Positions 60,275 through 64,000 of a stretch of DNA of 64,000 bases are shown here, piece by piece. Source of the stretch: Nitrosomonas sp. Nm132 (GTDB lineage Bacteria; Pseudomonadota; Gammaproteobacteria; Burkholderiales; Nitrosomonadaceae). Below the pieces are notes generated by a model, which did no database searches, was not told the origin of the DNA, and saw only the letters and a program-made list of their open reading frames with translations. Location: the NCBI RefSeq assembly GCF_900100485.1, contig NZ_FNDH01000011.1, positions 1 through 64,000 of the forward strand. Reading direction: 5' to 3'. Every line of letters starts with the position of its first letter. Position 1 is the stretch's first letter. Position numbers and translations under genes: made by a program.

Positions 60275-61225
60275 ATGGCCCATACCCTTTACCGTGCGAG
60301 CTTGCGGTTGCACAGCGCCTTTGGCACCCTGCTGGTGGGAGACACGCTGTTTGGTCAGTGTTGCTGGGCGGTACGTGAACAGTGGGGTGAGTCTGAATTG
60401 CAGCGATTGCTCAATGGTTATACCACCGGCAACCCCTGGCTGGTTGTCTCCGACGGATTTCCGGCAGGATTTTTGCCCAAACCTACCTTGCCCCAGTCAT
60501 TCGAATCGGCATCAAGTGCTGAAGAACGCAAAGCGATCAAGCATCAGCGCTGGATACCGCTTGAGGTGGTGGGCAAACCGCTCAAGGGCATGCTGGCAGA
60601 AGCGAAATCAGATGACGAGGCCTACACAAAGAAACCTGTGGAAGCTGTTCAGCCGCACAACACCTTGAACCGGTTGACCGGCACTACCGGTACGGGTCAA
60701 TTTGCCCCCTATACACAAAGGCAAATCTTTTATGCGCACAATCAAGCCATTGATCTTTACCTGGCGCTGGATGAATCCCGTCTGCCGATCGAAAAAATGC
60801 GAATCCTGCTTGAGGCCATCGGCATGCAGGGCTATGGACGGGATGCCAGTATCGGTTTAGGTAAATTCGGCGTCAACAGCATCGAGTCACATCATTTTGC
60901 TCCGGCCATTTCACCAGAAAAAACCAATGCTTTCTGGACACTCGCCCCCTGCGCGCCGCAGGGACTGGGTTTCGACGCTGACAAAAGCTACTGGCGCGTG
61001 ATCACCCGTTTTGGCCGGCATGGTAGCCACCAGGCGCTCGCCGCCAACCCTTTCAAGAATCCAGTGCTGCTGACTGCCACCGGCGCCATTTTTGCAGCAG
61101 ACAAGCCCGCTGATACGCTGTTCATCGGCCAGGGCCTGGGCGGTAACGGACAACTTTCAAAAAGCGAGCCAGCCACTGTCCAGCAAGGCTATGCGCCAGT
61201 GGTGAGCTTAAATAGGGATGACTAA
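60275..61225 (+). CDS. csm4: Type III-A RAMP protein Csm4
   Basis: A 316-residue RAMP that caps the 5' end of the crRNA and binds Cas10. The start chosen is the ATG after the csm3 stop (MAHTLYRASLRLHSAFGTLL); the longer frame lies inside csm3. TLFGQCCWAVREQWGE and GYGRDASIGLGKFGV, the glycine-rich loop, identify it. The sequence after residue 230 (PCAPQGLGFDADKSYWRVIT) is the usual Csm4 C-terminus. It overlaps csm5 by 1 bp. Confidence 0.93.
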   Translation: MAHTLYRASLRLHSAFGTLLVGDTLFGQCCWAVREQWGESELQRLLNGYTTGNPWLVVSDGFPAGFLPKPTLPQSFESASSAEERKAIKHQRWIPLEVVGKPLKGMLAEAKSDDEAYTKKPVEAVQPHNTLNRLTGTTGTGQFAPYTQRQIFYAHNQAIDLYLALDESRLPIEKMRILLEAIGMQGYGRDASIGLGKFGVNSIESHHFAPAISPEKTNAFWTLAPCAPQGLGFDADKSYWRVITRFGRHGSHQALAANPFKNPVLLTATGAIFAADKPADTLFIGQGLGGNGQLSKSEPATVQQGYAPVVSLNRDD

Positions 61226-62832
61226 TGACTATGGATAAAATCGATTGCCGTTCGATCACCTTAACCACCCTCTCGCCGATTCATATCGGCAGTGATGAGG
61301 ATTATGTCCCGACCAATTTCGTGATCAAGGACAACCTGTTGCACTATCTGGACATGGCCGTGCTGGCCGATGTGCTGGATGATAACGAGCGCCGCGAGCT
61401 CAATGCGAGGCAGACCATCGGTGCGATTCAACAGTTTTTCAAATCCAGGCGAGATCGCTTTGCGCCGCTCGCCAGCCATATTATCGGCGTAGCAAGTGAT
61501 ATTGCGCAGGAATATGAGGTCAAGGCTGGCCAGCCAGTGCAACGAGGCGTTGGCGGTGAGCTCACCTACAATATGTTTCCAATTACCCGCACGGCGTACC
61601 GGACTATTGATTTTTCACCTTACCTGCCAGGCAGCTCGCTCAAAGGCAGTATCCGCACTGCCTGGCTAGATGCCCTCAACAGCGGAAAGCCGCTGCAACA
61701 AATCGCAGGAAAAGGTAAGGAAACCAATCAGGCACTTCAGCAGAGGCTATTGGGCTACACTGCTGGCAAATTCGAGAATGACTCATTGCGCCATCTGCAT
61801 TTAGCGGATGCCCATCATGACGATGAACCCATGCCCACCCATATTCTCTACGCGGTCAGCAAGAAAAAGCGGCCAGGCGAACGTAACGCATCCGAACTAA
61901 AGGTTTTTCTCGAAACCATTCCCGGATTGCTGAGCGATGCCTTCACTGGAGAAATTCGTATCAAAGATGAAAACAGTCTGACATGGCAGCAGCTTTGTGA
62001 TGCCTGCAATGCTTTCTACTGGCCACAACTGGAAGCCGAGCTTGAGCATGCGCATCTGGCGGACATGCTTGATGCGACATGGCAGCAAACCATGCAAGAT
62101 TTACTCAATAATGAGTTCGATGAGTTAGGCAAAAACCATCAGGGCTTTCTGCTGCGTGTCGGCAAGCACTCTGGTGCAGAATCAGTAACACTCAATGGTG
62201 TGCGCGATATTAAGATTCTGGGTAAAAAAGGCTCCCCTCCCACCTATCATAGAGAAACCACCGAAAAACGCTTTGCCAGCGAAAGCAGAGAAGCTGCCAG
62301 CGGTCTGCTGCCATTCGGCTGGCTATGGGTCGAGTCCTGCCAGGATGAATACCAGTATCTCTCCATCGCCGTGCGCGACAAACTCCGGCCATATACAGAT
62401 ACTCTACGCGATGCACAGCGTGAACGCCTTGAACAGGTCAAGCAGGCACGCGCAACCTGGCAAACCGCCAAACAGGCAGCCGAACAGAAACGTATTGAGG
62501 AAGAAGAAGCCACTCGCAGGGAAGCGGAAGCTGCACAGGCAAAAGCAGCCGAATTGGCCAGCATGAGCGAAAACATGCGGCAAATCGCGCGGCTGCGTGA
62601 CGAAATCGATAAGCGCCTGGCAATGGGCCGGAAAATTAATGTATCCGATCAGTTCTATGGTGGAACGATGAAAAAACTGGCGCAACAAGCGCTGGAAAGT
62701 CTTGATTGGAGCACAGAAGAAAAAAGCGCACTGGCCAATATGCTCGAAGACCGGGCTGGCAAACTCATGAATCTCGATGCCAAAGATCTGCGCAAACAGC
62801 TCAAACTGACTGCCTTGCGCGGACAGGCATAG
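61225..62832 (+). CDS. csm5: Type III-A RAMP protein Csm5 with a long coiled-coil tail
   Basis: Caps the 3' end of the crRNA and helps recruit trimming nucleases. Residues 1-400 are the RAMP part: LTTLSPIHIGSDEDYVPTNF, FSPYLPGSSLKGSIRTAWLD, and the C-terminal SGLLPFGWLWVES. The protein then continues for about 134 residues from LEQVKQARATWQTAKQAAEQ through a run rich in Glu, Ala and Arg, which should form a coiled coil, and a small helical end (LNALDAKD-like KDLRKQLKLTALRGQA). With 535 residues it is well over the usual size of about 350-400. cas6 starts 15 bp downstream. Confidence 0.9.
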   Translation: MTMDKIDCRSITLTTLSPIHIGSDEDYVPTNFVIKDNLLHYLDMAVLADVLDDNERRELNARQTIGAIQQFFKSRRDRFAPLASHIIGVASDIAQEYEVKAGQPVQRGVGGELTYNMFPITRTAYRTIDFSPYLPGSSLKGSIRTAWLDALNSGKPLQQIAGKGKETNQALQQRLLGYTAGKFENDSLRHLHLADAHHDDEPMPTHILYAVSKKKRPGERNASELKVFLETIPGLLSDAFTGEIRIKDENSLTWQQLCDACNAFYWPQLEAELEHAHLADMLDATWQQTMQDLLNNEFDELGKNHQGFLLRVGKHSGAESVTLNGVRDIKILGKKGSPPTYHRETTEKRFASESREAASGLLPFGWLWVESCQDEYQYLSIAVRDKLRPYTDTLRDAQRERLEQVKQARATWQTAKQAAEQKRIEEEEATRREAEAAQAKAAELASMSENMRQIARLRDEIDKRLAMGRKINVSDQFYGGTMKKLAQQALESLDWSTEEKSALANMLEDRAGKLMNLDAKDLRKQLKLTALRGQA

Positions 62833-62846
62833 AGGTAGATCTCATC

Positions 62847-63806
62847 ATGATCACTACCTACCCCCTTGCCCGCTATCGCTTCGATTTCGAGGTCACTACC
62901 CCATTACGGCTGCCGGAATATGCCGGCTCGACGCTGCGCGGCGTATTTGGGCGCGCATTACGGCAACTGGCCTGCGTCACGCGGGCAAAAGACTGTCACG
63001 GCTGCCTGCTGCAGCGCAACTGTCCCTACCCCGCCGTTTTTGAGCCACCCAAACCAGAGATGGCCTCGCTGAAAAACATTGCCACTGCCCCCGTGCCCTA
63101 TGTCATCGAGCCGCCGGCCTGGGGAATCAAGGATTATGCACCGGGCGAAACCCTTTCTTTTGGTTTCATACTGATCGGCAACGCGCAGCAGTATTTACCG
63201 TTATGCATCATGTCATGGCAGCGTGCTTTTGCGCGTGGTGTCGGCGCAGGTGACGGCACGGCGGAACTGCTCGGTGTAAGCGTTATCAATGAGCATACTG
63301 GTGGTCAAGAGGCCGCCCGATTGATTCACCAACCGGGTCAGAGCCTGGCCGAACATCCGCGGCATGTAACTCTGCGCATAGATACGCTACCGGAGCACAT
63401 CACCTTGCAGTTCGAGACGCCGCTCAGATTGCAGCACGAAGGCCACGCCCTGCCTCCCGCCAAAGTCAGTGCACGCGCCCTGCTCATGGCGCTGGTCCGC
63501 CGGGCGAGCTTGCTGGCCGAGATCCATGACGGCAAACCGCTCTATACTGCGGGTAAATTTTCCAGAATGACGGAGATTGCGAATCAGATTGAAAGCAAAC
63601 ATAATCTGACATGGCGTGACTGGACACGGCATTCATCGCGCCAGCAGCGTACCATGCAACTGGGCGGCTGCATCGGCAACTGGCAACTGCGCGGTAATCT
63701 TGCGCCATTCCATGATGCACTGCGCCTGGGATCATGGCTGCATGTCGGCAAGGAAACCAGCTTCGGGCTAGGAAAATATCGTATTCTGATGGAACACGGA
63801 ACATAA
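62847..63806 (+). CDS. cas6: CRISPR-associated endoribonuclease Cas6
   Basis: A 319-residue RAMP nuclease that cuts the pre-crRNA within each repeat. The ATG giving MITTYPLARYRFDFEV is used; the longer frame is in csm5. STLRGVFGRALRQLACVTRA, a CHGCLLQRNCPYP cysteine group, and the C-terminal glycine-rich loop LHVGKETSFGLGKYRIL match the Cas6 family with the C-terminal DUF2276-like domain. The CRISPR array starts 75 bp after its stop on the same strand. Confidence 0.92.
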   Translation: MITTYPLARYRFDFEVTTPLRLPEYAGSTLRGVFGRALRQLACVTRAKDCHGCLLQRNCPYPAVFEPPKPEMASLKNIATAPVPYVIEPPAWGIKDYAPGETLSFGFILIGNAQQYLPLCIMSWQRAFARGVGAGDGTAELLGVSVINEHTGGQEAARLIHQPGQSLAEHPRHVTLRIDTLPEHITLQFETPLRLQHEGHALPPAKVSARALLMALVRRASLLAEIHDGKPLYTAGKFSRMTEIANQIESKHNLTWRDWTRHSSRQQRTMQLGGCIGNWQLRGNLAPFHDALRLGSWLHVGKETSFGLGKYRILMEHGT

Positions 63807-63881
63807 CTATGACGCACCTGAAAAATCTTGTGAATGCCCCTGATAATCATTTGATCGGAAAGGGAAAAATGACAGTAATGA

Positions 63882-64000
63882 GTAGCAACACAGCCCTGAT
63901 TTAAAAGGGATTGAGACTTGACTGTTTGCGAGGATCCCCATGTGGCCGTAAGTAGCAACACAGCCCTGATTTAAAAGGGATTGAGACATTGGCTCGTCAT
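63882..64000 (+). CRISPR. CRISPR array, start only (two repeats in the window)
   Basis: Two identical 36-nt repeats at 63882-63917 and 63952-63987 begin GTAGCAACACAGCCCTGATT and end AAAAGGGATTGAGAC. The spacer between them is 34 nt (63918-63951); a second spacer begins at 63988 and is cut by the window end. The 3' end ATTGAGAC would give the usual 8-nt crRNA handle, so transcription runs with the cas genes. CCCT and AGGG can pair as a small hairpin. The 75 bp after cas6 may be the leader. Confidence 0.93.

Overview
The window reads as a chromosomal segment of a Gram-negative betaproteobacterium, most likely a Nitrosomonas-type ammonia oxidiser. This placement is an inference from gene content and the general look of the proteins (metX-metW pair, ridA-recG neighbours, TamA/TamB, a PTS limited to EIIA-HPr-EI, many decayed insertion sequences). 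No ammonia-oxidation genes lie in the window, so the genus is not proven.

Layout. 1-9.1 kb (minus strand): a quinone-oxidoreductase-like protein, guaB-guaA, a degenerate ADP-ribosylglycohydrolase-like protein, class I fructose-bisphosphate aldolase, a DUF3025 protein and an MFS carrier. 9.4-11.1 kb: a small accessory patch with a DUF4062/RAYT-like remnant, an HNH endonuclease and a Correia-like miniature element. 11.1-21.8 kb: a secreted beta-carbonic anhydrase, pgsA, uvrC, a tautomerase, a family 5 uracil-DNA glycosylase, an unusual EF-P, then tamA-tamB. 22-31.5 kb: lysozyme-inhibitor-like protein, a three-gene RND efflux operon, a VOC protein beside a broken AHSA1 gene, and a DUF5995 protein. 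31.6-36.3 kb: recG, ridA, murA and a membrane-anchored protein. 36.5-38.5 kb: two tRNA genes (Arg-ACG, Phe-GAA) set among remnants of IS256- and IS982-type transposases. 38.6-45.7 kb: PTS EIIA-HPr-EI, metX-metW, ampG-like permease, xthA, pyrE.

46.0-54.8 kb is a complete guanidine-use operon. A guanidine-I (ykkC) riboswitch precedes an APC-family permease, two DUF1989 proteins (carboxyguanidine deiminase type), a 1208-residue biotin-dependent guanidine/urea carboxylase and allophanate hydrolase. Together they would take up guanidine, carboxylate it, deiminate it to allophanate and release ammonia and CO2: up to three ammonia per guanidine, which would be a direct energy substrate for an ammonia oxidiser.

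56.3-64 kb is a type III-A CRISPR-Cas operon (cas10/csm1, csm2, csm3, csm4, an enlarged csm5, cas6) followed directly by a CRISPR array with 36-nt repeats that runs off the window end. No cas1, cas2 or csm6 is seen before the end.

A family of miniature elements with CCCGAATATTTCATAAAT-type ends occurs four times: two 162-bp copies in opposite orientation with an identical 94-bp core, one collapsed to a perfect palindrome, and one 23-bp remnant directly at the stop codon of the allophanate hydrolase gene. They are flanked by 4-bp YTAA-like sequences.
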